A stretch of DNA of 64,000 bases from assembly GCF_030053115.1 (NCBI RefSeq), contig NZ_CP125619.1, forward strand, positions 1,427,001 to 1,491,000, read 5' to 3'. The notes under the pieces were generated by a model, which did no database searches, was not told where the DNA came from, and saw only the letters and a program-made list of their open reading frames with translations. This stretch comes from Pseudomonas svalbardensis. Lineage in GTDB: Bacteria; Pseudomonadota; Gammaproteobacteria; Pseudomonadales; Pseudomonadaceae. Below are positions 53,508 through 61,509 of the stretch, piece after piece; the stretch's first letter is position 1; the number at the start of each line of letters is the position of its first letter. The position numbers and the translations under genes were made by a program.

Positions 53508-54107
53508 TTAGCCCACGTGAAAGGTCTGACCTGTTTGCAGGCCTTCCACGCTTTTGGCGTAGGCCAATGCCACATCCGCTGCCGGAACCGGTTTGTAGCC
53601 GCGGAAATACGGCGCGTAGCTGCCCATGGCTTCGACCAGTACGTTCGGGCTCACTGAGTTGACGCGCAGGCCGCGAGGCAGTTCGATGGCGGCGGCGCGG
53701 ACGAAGCTGTCCAGAGCACCATTGACCAGTGCTGCCGAAGCGCCGCTGCGAATTGGGTCGTGGCTGAGCACACCAGTGGTGAAGGTGAACGAGGCGCCGT
53801 CATTGGCGAACTCGCGACCGATCAGCAGCAGATTGACCTGGCCCATCAACTTGTCTTTCAAGCCCAGGGCAAAACTGTCTTCGGTCATTTCGCTCAAGGG
53901 GGCAAAGGTCACGTTGCCAGCGGCGCAGACCAGTGCATCGAACTTGCCGGTTTTCTCGAACAGCTTGCGAATCGAAGCGCTGTCGCTGATATCCACATGG
54001 TAATCACCGCTGTTGCGGCCGATACGGATGATTTCGTGACGCTCGGACAGCTCCTTGTCGACCGCCGAACCGATGGTGCCGCCTGCGCCTATCAAAAGAA
54101 TTTTCAT
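53508..54107 (-). CDS. Short-chain dehydrogenase/reductase
   Basis: A 199-residue small SDR. Cofactor motif GAGGTIGSAV at the N-terminus, NNAG-equivalent VCAAGNVTFAPL, and a catalytic segment SHDPIRSGASAALVNGALDSF with no clear YxxxK tyrosine, so it is an atypical member. It is divergent from the LysR-type gene (106-base gap), whose product probably controls it. Confidence 0.85.
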   Translation of the reverse strand: MKILLIGAGGTIGSAVDKELSERHEIIRIGRNSGDYHVDISDSASIRKLFEKTGKFDALVCAAGNVTFAPLSEMTEDSFALGLKDKLMGQVNLLLIGREFANDGASFTFTTGVLSHDPIRSGASAALVNGALDSFVRAAAIELPRGLRVNSVSPNVLVEAMGSYAPYFRGYKPVPAADVALAYAKSVEGLQTGQTFHVG

Positions 54108-54212
54108 GCTGCTGATTCTCGAGTGGGTTGAAAGAGGCTTAAGTCTAGAGTGGTTTTTTCCATTGATAAGCGCGCTAATAGGCAACCTTTGGTTTTCAAA
54201 TGGAAACAATCC

Positions 54213-55133
54213 ATGAGCGAAATGGATGATCTGGCAGCGTTTGCGGTGTTGATCGAAGCGGGGAGTTTTACCTTGGCGGCGCAGCAATTGGGGTGCAGCA
54301 AGGGGCAGTTATCCAAGCGCATCAGCCAACTGGAATCGCGGTTTTCAGTGGTGCTGCTGCAACGCACCACCCGCCGTTTGAGCCTGACCGCCGCGGGTGC
54401 GGCGCTGTTGCCGCAAGCCCAGGCGCTCGTAGTCCAGGTCGAGAGGGCACGTCAGGCATTGGCGCGGTTGAAGGATGACATTGCCGGGCCGGTGCGTATG
54501 ACGGTTCCGGTATCGCTGGGGGAAACCTTCTTCGATGGCTTGTTGCTGGAGTTCTCTGGCAAATATCCCGAGGTGCAGATCGAGCTGGACCTGAGCAACA
54601 ACTACCGTGATTTGTCCCGCGACGGGTTTGATCTCGCGGTTCGCTCCGAGGTGGGCAATGACGAGCGCCTGGTGGCCCGACCGCTATTAGCCTGGCACGA
54701 AATGACCTGCGCGAGCCCGGCTTACCTTGAGCAGTACGGCGAACCGTTGACGCCTCAAGCACTCGCTGAACACCGCTGTCTGCTCAACAGTCATTTCAGC
54801 GGTCGCGAAGAGTGGACCTATCACCAGCAACACGAATTGTTGCGGGTTCGCGTGTCGGGACCGTTCGCCAGCAACCATTACAGCCTGCTGAAAAAAGCGG
54901 CACTGGCCGGTGCCGGCATTGCGCGGTTGCCGTCCTACCTGCTGCAAGCGGAATTGGCTGACGGCCGTTTGCTCTGGCTCCTGCGTGGCTATCAGACGCG
55001 CAGAATGCCGATGTACCTGGTTCACCCGTATCAGGGCGGTTTGCCGAAGCGCACGCAGGTATTGGCGGATTACCTGATTGGCTGGTTCAAGCGCAGCGGT
55101 GAAGCGCTGGATCGGCTCCAGCACACCACATAG
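54213..55133 (+). CDS. LysR-family transcriptional regulator
   Basis: A 306-residue regulator. N-terminal winged helix: MSEMDDLAAFAVLIEAGSFTLAAQQLGCSKGQLSKRISQLESRFSVVLLQRTTRRLSLT; the rest is the effector-binding domain. It is divergent from the SDR gene, the classic LysR/target layout. Start 54213 preferred over upstream in-frame ATG 54150; GGAAA precedes it. Confidence 0.9.
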   Translation: MSEMDDLAAFAVLIEAGSFTLAAQQLGCSKGQLSKRISQLESRFSVVLLQRTTRRLSLTAAGAALLPQAQALVVQVERARQALARLKDDIAGPVRMTVPVSLGETFFDGLLLEFSGKYPEVQIELDLSNNYRDLSRDGFDLAVRSEVGNDERLVARPLLAWHEMTCASPAYLEQYGEPLTPQALAEHRCLLNSHFSGREEWTYHQQHELLRVRVSGPFASNHYSLLKKAALAGAGIARLPSYLLQAELADGRLLWLLRGYQTRRMPMYLVHPYQGGLPKRTQVLADYLIGWFKRSGEALDRLQHTT

Positions 55134-55135
55134 AT

Positions 55136-55231
55136 CCCTGTGGGAGCGAGCCTGCTCGCGAAAGCGGCAGGGCAGACAACATTTCTGTTGAATGTGAAAT
55201 TGCATTCGCGAGCAGGCTCGCTCCCACAGGG
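55136..55231. repeat. REP pair after the LysR gene
   Basis: CCTGTGGGAGCGAGCCTGCTCGCGAA and the exact inverse at the right edge, with about 45 bases between. Confidence 0.9.
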
Positions 55232-55243
55232 TGATCTTCGTGG

Positions 55244-55351
55244 TCAGGCTTCTTGTGGGGCGATTTGATCCAGCGCCCGATTCACCGCCAGCTCGCCCAG
55301 CATGATGCTTTGCTGGATACCGAGCAGCAAGACGTTGTAGCTTGCAGGAAG
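55244..55351 (-). pseudogene. C-terminal remnant of a DUF6124-family gene
   Basis: On the minus strand an open stretch from about 55351 to the stop at 55244 reads LPASYNVLLLGIQQSIMLGELAVNRALDQ then IAPQEA. The LGIQQxIMLGELAVNRALD core is what I remember as the C-terminal signature of DUF6124. An in-frame stop lies a few codons upstream and no start or N-terminal domain is present. It lies between two REP pairs. Confidence 0.6.
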
Positions 55352-55396
55352 TAACACGGACACTGATTAAACACGCTCTCCAAAACACCCAATATC

Positions 55397-55489
55397 CCCT
55401 GTGCGAGCTTGCTCGCGATGACGGAGGGTCAGTCGGAATCAATGTTGACTGTCACACCGCTATCGCGAGCAAGCTCGCTCCCACAGGGA
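55397..55489. repeat. REP pair upstream of the braG end
   Basis: CTGTGCGAGCTTGCTCGCGATG and inverse CGCGAGCAAGCTCGCTCCCACAGG. With the remnant at 55244 and the terminator at 55520, this fills the ~430-base gap; no intact gene lies there. Confidence 0.85.
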
Positions 55490-55519
55490 TCTTCATCGTT
55501 GCCGAGTTTGTGTGAGGCA

Positions 55520-55551
55520 CAAAAAAAACGGCCCGAAGGCCGTTTTTTGTT
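55520..55551 (-). terminator. Intrinsic terminator of the bra operon
   Basis: On the minus strand AACGGCCTTCGGGCCGTT, with a TTCG loop, followed by a run of eight T. It is 12 bases after the last gene. Confidence 0.92.
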
Positions 55552-55563
55552 TACCGCAAAGAC

Positions 55564-56265
55564 TCAACCACCCAAGTACGCTTCACGTACTTTCGGATCA
55601 GTCAGCAACGCTTCCCCAGTGCCTGTCATCACCACCCGGCCGTTCTCCAGAACGTACGCGCGGTCAGCGATTTTCAGCGCCTGGTTGGCGTTCTGCTCCA
55701 CCAGGAACACCGTCACACCGTCCTTGCGCAGCTGTTCGATGATGTCGAAGATCTGCTGGATGATGATCGGTGCCAGGCCCAACGAAGGTTCGTCGAGCAG
55801 CAGCAGCTTGGGTTTGCTCATCAGCGCACGGCCGATGGCGAGCATTTGCTGTTCGCCGCCGGACATGGTGCCGCCGCGTTGGGCGAAGCGTTCTTTCAGG
55901 CGTGGGAAAAGTCCGAGAACCTTGTCCATCTGTTCCTGATAATCGCCCTTATCGGTGAAGAAACCGCCCATGGCGAGGTTTTCTTCCACGGTCAGACGGG
56001 CAAACACTCGACGACCTTCCGGAACCACGGCGATGCTCTTGCGCATGATCTGCGCCGAGGTCTGCCCCACGAGCTCTTCACCCATGTACTTGATGCTGCC
56101 GCTGTGGGCTTGCGGCGAACCGCAAAGCGTCATCAGCAAGGTGGATTTGCCCGCGCCGTTGGCACCGATCAGGGTGACGATTTCGCCCTGACGGATTTCC
56201 ACGTTGACGCTGTGCAGGGCCTGGATCTTGCCGTAGAAGGTGGAAACGTTTTCGAATTGCAGCAT
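55564..56265 (-). CDS. braG: Branched-chain amino acid ABC transporter ATPase (LivF/BraG)
   Basis: A 233-residue ATPase. Walker A GANGAGKST, signature SGGEQQMLAIGRALM, Walker B LLLLDEPSLGLAP. Last gene of the operon, following braF without a gap (56265/56266). With BraF it powers import of Leu/Ile/Val. Confidence 0.95.
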   Translation of the reverse strand: MLQFENVSTFYGKIQALHSVNVEIRQGEIVTLIGANGAGKSTLLMTLCGSPQAHSGSIKYMGEELVGQTSAQIMRKSIAVVPEGRRVFARLTVEENLAMGGFFTDKGDYQEQMDKVLGLFPRLKERFAQRGGTMSGGEQQMLAIGRALMSKPKLLLLDEPSLGLAPIIIQQIFDIIEQLRKDGVTVFLVEQNANQALKIADRAYVLENGRVVMTGTGEALLTDPKVREAYLGG

Positions 56266-57033
56266 TTACGCTTCCCCCAGGTAGGCTTTGATCACTTCGG
56301 GATTGTCGCGGATCTGTTCCGGCGTGCCGTTAGCCAGAGGCGTGCCCTGGTTGATCACGACGATGTGGTCGGAAATGCTCATGACCAGTTTCATGTCGTG
56401 TTCGATCAGCAGCACGGTGACATTGTGCTCTTCACGCAGCATGCTGATCAGCGCCTTCAGGTCTTCGGTTTCCTTCGGGTTCAGGCCGGCGGCCGGTTCG
56501 TCGAGCATGAGGATCCGCGGACGGGTCATCATGCAGCGAGCGATTTCCAGACGACGTTGCTGACCGTAGGCCAGGGTGCCGGCCGGACGGTTGGCGAACG
56601 CCTTGAGGTTGACCTTTTCCAGCCAGAACTCGGCGAACTCCATGGCCTCGCGTTCGCTCTTGCGGAACCCCGGGGTCTTGAACAGGCCCGCCAGGAAGTT
56701 GGTGTTCAGATGACGGTGCTGGGCGATCAAGAGGTTCTCGACCGCCGTCATGTCCTTGAACAGCCGCACGTTCTGGAAGGTGCGCACCACGCCTTTGAGG
56801 GCAATCTTGTGGCCGGGCAGGCCTTCGATCGGCTCGCCGTCCAGCAGGATGCTGCCGCCACTCGGCTGGTAGAAACCGGTCAGGCAGTTGAACACGGTGG
56901 TCTTGCCGGCGCCGTTGGGGCCGATCAGTGCCACGACCTGTTTTTCCTTCACGCTCAGGGCTACGCCGTTGACCGCCAGCAAGCCGCCGAAGCGCATGCT
57001 CAGATTTTCGACTTTAAGGATCTCGCGGCTCAT
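56266..57033 (-). CDS. braF: Branched-chain amino acid ABC transporter ATPase (LivG/BraF)
   Basis: A 255-residue ATPase. Walker [10 protein letters not shown], signature [16 protein letters not shown] (variant of LSGGQ), Walker [16 protein letters not shown]. Its start overlaps the braE stop by four bases. Confidence 0.95.
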   Translation of the reverse strand: MSREILKVENLSMRFGGLLAVNGVALSVKEKQVVALIGPNGAGKTTVFNCLTGFYQPSGGSILLDGEPIEGLPGHKIALKGVVRTFQNVRLFKDMTAVENLLIAQHRHLNTNFLAGLFKTPGFRKSEREAMEFAEFWLEKVNLKAFANRPAGTLAYGQQRRLEIARCMMTRPRILMLDEPAAGLNPKETEDLKALISMLREEHNVTVLLIEHDMKLVMSISDHIVVINQGTPLANGTPEQIRDNPEVIKAYLGEA

Positions 57034-58286
57034 TTGCGCAGCTCCATGTGAGGACGTTGCATGGGCAGCAGTCCTTGAGGACGCCAGATCATCATCAGCA
57101 CCATCAAGGCGCCGAACATCAACATGCGGTATTCACTGAACTCACGCATCATTTCTGGCAACAGGATCATCACCGTGGCGGCGAGTACGACGCCCAGTTG
57201 CGAGCCCATGCCACCCAGCACCACGATGGCGAGGATGGTCGCCGATTCGATGAAGGTGAAGGACTCCGGTGTCACCAGACCTTGGCGCGCGGCGAAGAAG
57301 CTACCGGCGAAACCGGCGAACGCAGCACCGAGGGTGAAGGCCGACAGCTTGATGACCGTAGGATTGAGCCCCAGCGCACGGCAGGCGATTTCGTCTTCAC
57401 GCAGTGCTTCCCAGGCACGGCCCAGCGGCATGCGCAGCAAGCGGTTGATGACGAACAGGGCGAACAGCGACAACAACACCGCGATCAGGTAAAGGAAGAT
57501 CACCTTGTTGATCGAGTTGTATGCCAGGCCGAAGTACTCGTGGAACGTCTGCAGTCCCTCTGCGGCCGTTTTATCGAAGGTCAGTCCGAAAAGCGTTGGC
57601 TTGGGAATGTTGCTGATGCCGTTCGGGCCACCGGTGATGTCGGTCAGGTTACGCAGGAACAGACGAATGATTTCACCGAAGCCCAGCGTCACGATCGCCA
57701 GATAGTCACCGCGCAGACGCAGGACCGGGAAGCCGAGCAGGAAGCCGAAGGTGGCCGCCATCATCCCGGCGATTGGCAGGCAGATCCAGAAGCTCAGACC
57801 GTAGTAGTGCGACAGCAGCGCATAACTGTAGGCGCCGACGGCATAGAAGCCGACGTAACCGAGGTCGAGCAGACCAGCCAGACCGACCACGATGTTCAGG
57901 CCCAGGCCGAGCATCACGTAGATCAGCACCAGCGTGGCGATATCCACCGCACCGCGGGAACCGAAGAACGGCCAGACCAGCGCACCGATGATCAACGCGA
58001 TGATGATCCAGCGCTGAGTGGTCGGCAGGGTCAGGAACGTACTGGCCTTGGCCGGCATCACTGGCAGGTTCGGCGAGGATTTCCAGGCCGAGCTGATCTG
58101 CTGATCGAACAACACCCGCAGGAACATCAGCACCGAGCACACGGCGATGGTGATCAGGGTGGCGTCGCTGGTGCCATGGACTTCGAGGTTGATGCCGACG
58201 ATGGTCAGTTTCAGACCAAGCACCGGGTAGGCAACGGCCCACACCAGCAAGGCGCTGAACAACGCCTGTTTAAGATTCCTAGTCAT
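57030..58286 (-). CDS. braE: Branched-chain amino acid permease (LivM/BraE)
   Basis: A 418-residue inner-membrane permease with about ten helices and the LivM extension at the N-terminus. The EAA-like loop [29 protein letters not shown] contacts the ATPase. It overlaps braD by four bases. Confidence 0.94.
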   Translation of the reverse strand: MTRNLKQALFSALLVWAVAYPVLGLKLTIVGINLEVHGTSDATLITIAVCSVLMFLRVLFDQQISSAWKSSPNLPVMPAKASTFLTLPTTQRWIIIALIIGALVWPFFGSRGAVDIATLVLIYVMLGLGLNIVVGLAGLLDLGYVGFYAVGAYSYALLSHYYGLSFWICLPIAGMMAATFGFLLGFPVLRLRGDYLAIVTLGFGEIIRLFLRNLTDITGGPNGISNIPKPTLFGLTFDKTAAEGLQTFHEYFGLAYNSINKVIFLYLIAVLLSLFALFVINRLLRMPLGRAWEALREDEIACRALGLNPTVIKLSAFTLGAAFAGFAGSFFAARQGLVTPESFTFIESATILAIVVLGGMGSQLGVVLAATVMILLPEMMREFSEYRMLMFGALMVLMMIWRPQGLLPMQRPHMELRK

Positions 58287-59206
58287 ACTTTTTCAACCTC
58301 CGGACGGCCCAACAGGCCGGTTGGCCGGAACAACAACACCAGAACCAATAAGCCGAACGCCACGACGTCCTTGTACTGGTCGCCGAAAATATCGGCACCA
58401 AAGGCTTCCGCCACCCCAAGCACGATCCCGCCGAGCATGGCTCCGGGGATGCTGCCGATACCGCCCAGTACTGCTGCAGTGAAGGCTTTGAGGCCGACCA
58501 GGAAACCGGCGTTGGGGTTGATCACGCCGTATTGCATGCTCAGCAACACAGCCGCAATCGCTGCCAGTGCGGCACCGATGACGAAGGTCAGGGCGATGAT
58601 GTTGTTGGTGTTGATACCCAAGAGGTTGGCCATCTTGATGTCTTCGGCACAGGCACGGCAGGCGCGACCCAGGCGAGAGCGGGAAATGAACAGCGTCAGG
58701 CCGAGCATGGCGACAAAGGTCACCACGAACACCACGATTTGCATGTAGGAAATCAGCACTTCATGTGCGCCACCTGGCCCGATGGAGAAGTTGCCGGGGA
58801 TCAGGTTGGGGATGGATTTGTCCTTGGAGTCTTGCGCCAGCAGAACCGTGTTCTGCAGGAAGATCGACATGCCGATGGCGGAAATCAGCGGGATCAGACG
58901 GTTGCTGCCGCGCAGAGGGCGGTAGGCGATCCGTTCGATGCTGTAACCGTAGGCACTGGTCACGACAATGGTCGCGAGAAAAGCGGCGGTCATCAACAGC
59001 GGAACACTGTCGAGTCCCATCATGGACAGGCCCGCAATGGCGATGAACGCCACGTAAGAGCCAATCATGTACACCTCGCCGTGGGCGAAGTTGATCATTC
59101 CAATGATGCCGTAAACCATCGTATAGCCGATGGCGATCAGGGCATACGTGCTGCCAATGGTCAGACCATTAACCAGCTGTTGGAAAAAGTGATAGATGTC
59201 AGGCAT
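58283..59206 (-). CDS. braD: Branched-chain amino acid permease (LivH/BraD)
   Basis: A 307-residue inner-membrane permease; the start [53 protein letters not shown] is the LivH signature. The coupling loop is [29 protein letters not shown]. The upstream gap to braC (about 230 bases) holds the terminator at 59388 and no gene. Confidence 0.95.
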   Translation of the reverse strand: MPDIYHFFQQLVNGLTIGSTYALIAIGYTMVYGIIGMINFAHGEVYMIGSYVAFIAIAGLSMMGLDSVPLLMTAAFLATIVVTSAYGYSIERIAYRPLRGSNRLIPLISAIGMSIFLQNTVLLAQDSKDKSIPNLIPGNFSIGPGGAHEVLISYMQIVVFVVTFVAMLGLTLFISRSRLGRACRACAEDIKMANLLGINTNNIIALTFVIGAALAAIAAVLLSMQYGVINPNAGFLVGLKAFTAAVLGGIGSIPGAMLGGIVLGVAEAFGADIFGDQYKDVVAFGLLVLVLLFRPTGLLGRPEVEKV

Positions 59207-59387
59207 TACAGCGCTCCTAAAAACCTGATACGCATTTCACTGGTGGAGTCATTTTCCCGCTCGAGCCCCGTGGATCTGCATCCACTTCGAACGCGAGGTT
59301 TGCCAGCGAACCGCTGATGACGGTTTTGAGATTTTCAGGTGGGGAGACTGGCGGATCACGCCAGTGCGGCCCAATACATTCGTAAAA

Positions 59388-59415
59388 CAAAGCCCACGGC
59401 ACGCCGTGGGCTTTA
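59388..59415 (-). terminator. Terminator-like hairpin between braC and braD
   Basis: AAAGCCCACGGC and GCCGTGGGCTTT arms with a two-base loop; the T end after it is short (TTT). It lies 23 bases after braC, so binding-protein mRNA may be in excess, as in the other importer. Confidence 0.82.
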
Positions 59416-59438
59416 TTGGCAGTCAGTTTGGCCGCGCC

Positions 59439-60566
59439 TTACTGAGGTTTTGCTTCAGTTTTAGGTTTGCCGAAGTGCCACTCGTAAACCACAAATTTGA
59501 AGTCTTTCAAGTCGCCCTTGGCGTCGAAGCTCAGGTCGCCAGTCGGAGTCTTGAAGGTGCCTGCGTGGATAGCTTCAGCCACTTTGGCAGTGTCTTCGCT
59601 CTTGGCAGCCTTGATACCGTCAGCGATGACGGTCACAGCCGAGTAGGCCGGGAACACGAACGGACCGCTCGGGTCTTCTTTCTTGGCTTTGAACGCGTCA
59701 GCCAGGGCGACGTTGGCCGGATCCTGGTCGAAGGATTTCGGCAGGGTTACCAGCAGACCTTCGGAAGCGTCCTTGGCGATCTGCGAAATGGAGTCGTTAC
59801 CCACGCCTTCCGGACCCATGAACTTGGCTTTCAGGCCTTTTTCCTGGGCTTGACGCAGGATCAGGCCCAGCTCCGGGTGGTAGCCGCCGTAGTAGACGAA
59901 GTCGACGTTGGCTTGCTTGAGTTTGGCGATCATCGAAGAGAAGTCTTTGTCGCCGGCGTTGATGCCTTCGAACACGGCAACCTTGACGTTTTTGCCTTCC
60001 AGGGTTTTCTTCACAGCGGTGGCGATGCCTTCACCGTATTGCTGTTTGTCGTGCAGAACAGCAACGATCTTCGGTTTTACGAAGTCGGCAATGTAGTTAC
60101 CGGCGGCAGGGCCTTGGGCGCTGTCCAGACCGATGGTGCGGAACACCATTTTGTAACCACGGGAAGTGATGTCCGGGCTGGTGGCAGCCGGGGTGATCAT
60201 GATCACGCCTTCGTCTTCGTAAATGTCCGAAGCCGGTTGAGTGGAGCTGGAGCACAGGTGACCGACCACGAACTTGACGCCGTCGTTGACGACTTTGTTC
60301 GCGACCGCTACCGCTTGTTTTGGATCACAGGCGTCATCGTATTCAACGGCTTCGAGTTTCTTGCCGTCTACGCCGCCTTTGGCGTTGATCTGTTCGATGG
60401 CCATTTTGGCGCCACTGAACTGCATGTCGCCGTATTGGGCTACAGGGCCGGTTTTAGGGCCGGCGATGCCGATCTTGATGGTGTCAGCTGCGAACGAATG
60501 GCTGGCAACCCCGGCCAGAACCATAGCGGCAAACAGTTTGGAAATCTGCTTAGTAGCCTTAGTCAT
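59439..60566 (-). CDS. braC: Branched-chain amino acid-binding protein (LivJ/BraC)
   Basis: A 375-residue type-1 periplasmic binding protein. Signal peptide MTKATKQISKLFAAMVLAGVASHSFAA, then DTIKIGIAGPKTGPVAQYGDMQFSGAKMAIEQINAKGGVDG, and the ligand-binding VVGHLCSSSTQPASDIYEDEGVIMITPAATSP. Two cysteines (~77 and ~102) probably form the family disulfide. First gene of the operon and separated from braD by a hairpin. Confidence 0.95.
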   Translation of the reverse strand: MTKATKQISKLFAAMVLAGVASHSFAADTIKIGIAGPKTGPVAQYGDMQFSGAKMAIEQINAKGGVDGKKLEAVEYDDACDPKQAVAVANKVVNDGVKFVVGHLCSSSTQPASDIYEDEGVIMITPAATSPDITSRGYKMVFRTIGLDSAQGPAAGNYIADFVKPKIVAVLHDKQQYGEGIATAVKKTLEGKNVKVAVFEGINAGDKDFSSMIAKLKQANVDFVYYGGYHPELGLILRQAQEKGLKAKFMGPEGVGNDSISQIAKDASEGLLVTLPKSFDQDPANVALADAFKAKKEDPSGPFVFPAYSAVTVIADGIKAAKSEDTAKVAEAIHAGTFKTPTGDLSFDAKGDLKDFKFVVYEWHFGKPKTEAKPQ

Positions 60567-60665
60567 AGTGCTCCACTCTTACTGTTGTAGTTTTTATAGT
60601 CCTGGCGCCGTAGCAGCAGAACCGGGTCAGATATCTTCGATATCCTCCGGAAAATGCCCCCGGCA

Positions 60666-60681
60666 ACTGTACCGGTACAGT
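60666..60681. promoter_or_regulatory. Perfect 16-bp palindrome upstream of braC
   Basis: ACTGTACCGGTACAGT, 100 bases before braC and 224 before the DUF2288 gene. A perfect palindrome of this length in a divergent promoter region is likely an operator; the regulator is not known. The rest of 60567-60904 holds no gene. Confidence 0.55.
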
Positions 60682-60904
60682 GTAGAGCGCCAATTGTTAG
60701 CCTGGGAAGCTGGCGCCAGGGGGCAAAATCAGAGGGTGTCGCTTTTTTGAAAGAAAAAGACAGAATGGCGGCGGGGGTTATAGCTGAAATATCAGCAATC
60801 CTTGGCTTTCCTGCTGTTTTCAATCAGTAACTCAATTGCATCCGGGTTTTTCTGCCAGACCACCAACGTTATGATTACGTCGATTTCTTTTCCGGACAGG
60901 ACCC

Positions 60905-61210
60905 ATGACTCAAGAACCTAGCACCCTCTATGCCAAGCTGCTTGGTGAAACCGCATCTATTACCTGGAAGGAGCTTGAGCCGTTCTTCGCTAGGGGTGCC
61001 CTATTGTGGGTCGATCCCGGTCTGGATCTGATTGCTGCAGCGGAGGCAGTCGCGACCGACGAAGGCGAGAAAGTGGCTGCCTGGCTGGCCGCCGACAAGG
61101 TCGCCAAGCTGTCTGAAACGCGGGCGCTGGATCTTTTTGAACGCGATCCGGAGCTGTGGGCAGTGGTCGTTTCGCCGTGGATTCTGATCCAGGAAAGGGC
61201 GACGAGCTGA
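60905..61210 (+). CDS. DUF2288 small protein
   Basis: A 101-residue protein of unknown function. Start MTQEPSTLYAKLLGETASITWKELEPFFARGALLWVDPGLDLIAAAEA and the end DLFERDPELWAVVVSPWILIQE fit DUF2288 as I recall it. AGGA precedes ATG closely. It is divergent from braC. Beyond it, 61211-61509 holds only a REP pair. Confidence 0.85.
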   Translation: MTQEPSTLYAKLLGETASITWKELEPFFARGALLWVDPGLDLIAAAEAVATDEGEKVAAWLAADKVAKLSETRALDLFERDPELWAVVVSPWILIQERATS

Positions 61211-61409
61211 AGTAGCGCACTCTATTGGTGCGTGACTTTGTTGGACGAAAGTGTGTAGCCGAGTAGCGTGATGGCATGTTGCCGTAGAGAAAGGCCACAG
61301 GCGGGCCAGCATCACGGTGACGTAAACGTAACGGGAACAGTTTATCGAGCAGCCTAAGGGCTACTTAATTGTTTCTGAATGTTGGGATTTGTGGTGAATT
61401 TTATGCCGC

Positions 61410-61495
61410 CATCGCGAGCAGGCTCGCTCCCACAATGTGATCGCATTCCTCCTGAAAGAACGCGGTCCCCTGTGGGAGCGAGCCTGCTCGCGATT
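61410..61495. repeat. REP pair between DUF2288 and the tubulin-like gene
   Basis: ATCGCGAGCAGGCTCGCTCCCAC and inverse GTGGGAGCGAGCCTGCTCGCGAT, with about 40 bases between. Confidence 0.9.
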
Positions 61496-61509
61496 GGGCG
61501 CGCCGCTAA

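Noticed and set aside
57048..58748. 566-codon open frame antisense to braE and braD
   Set aside because: Shadow of two verified permease genes.
59217..59402. 60-codon frame between braC and braD
   Set aside because: No Shine-Dalgarno or family match; the gap is better explained by the terminator and leader.
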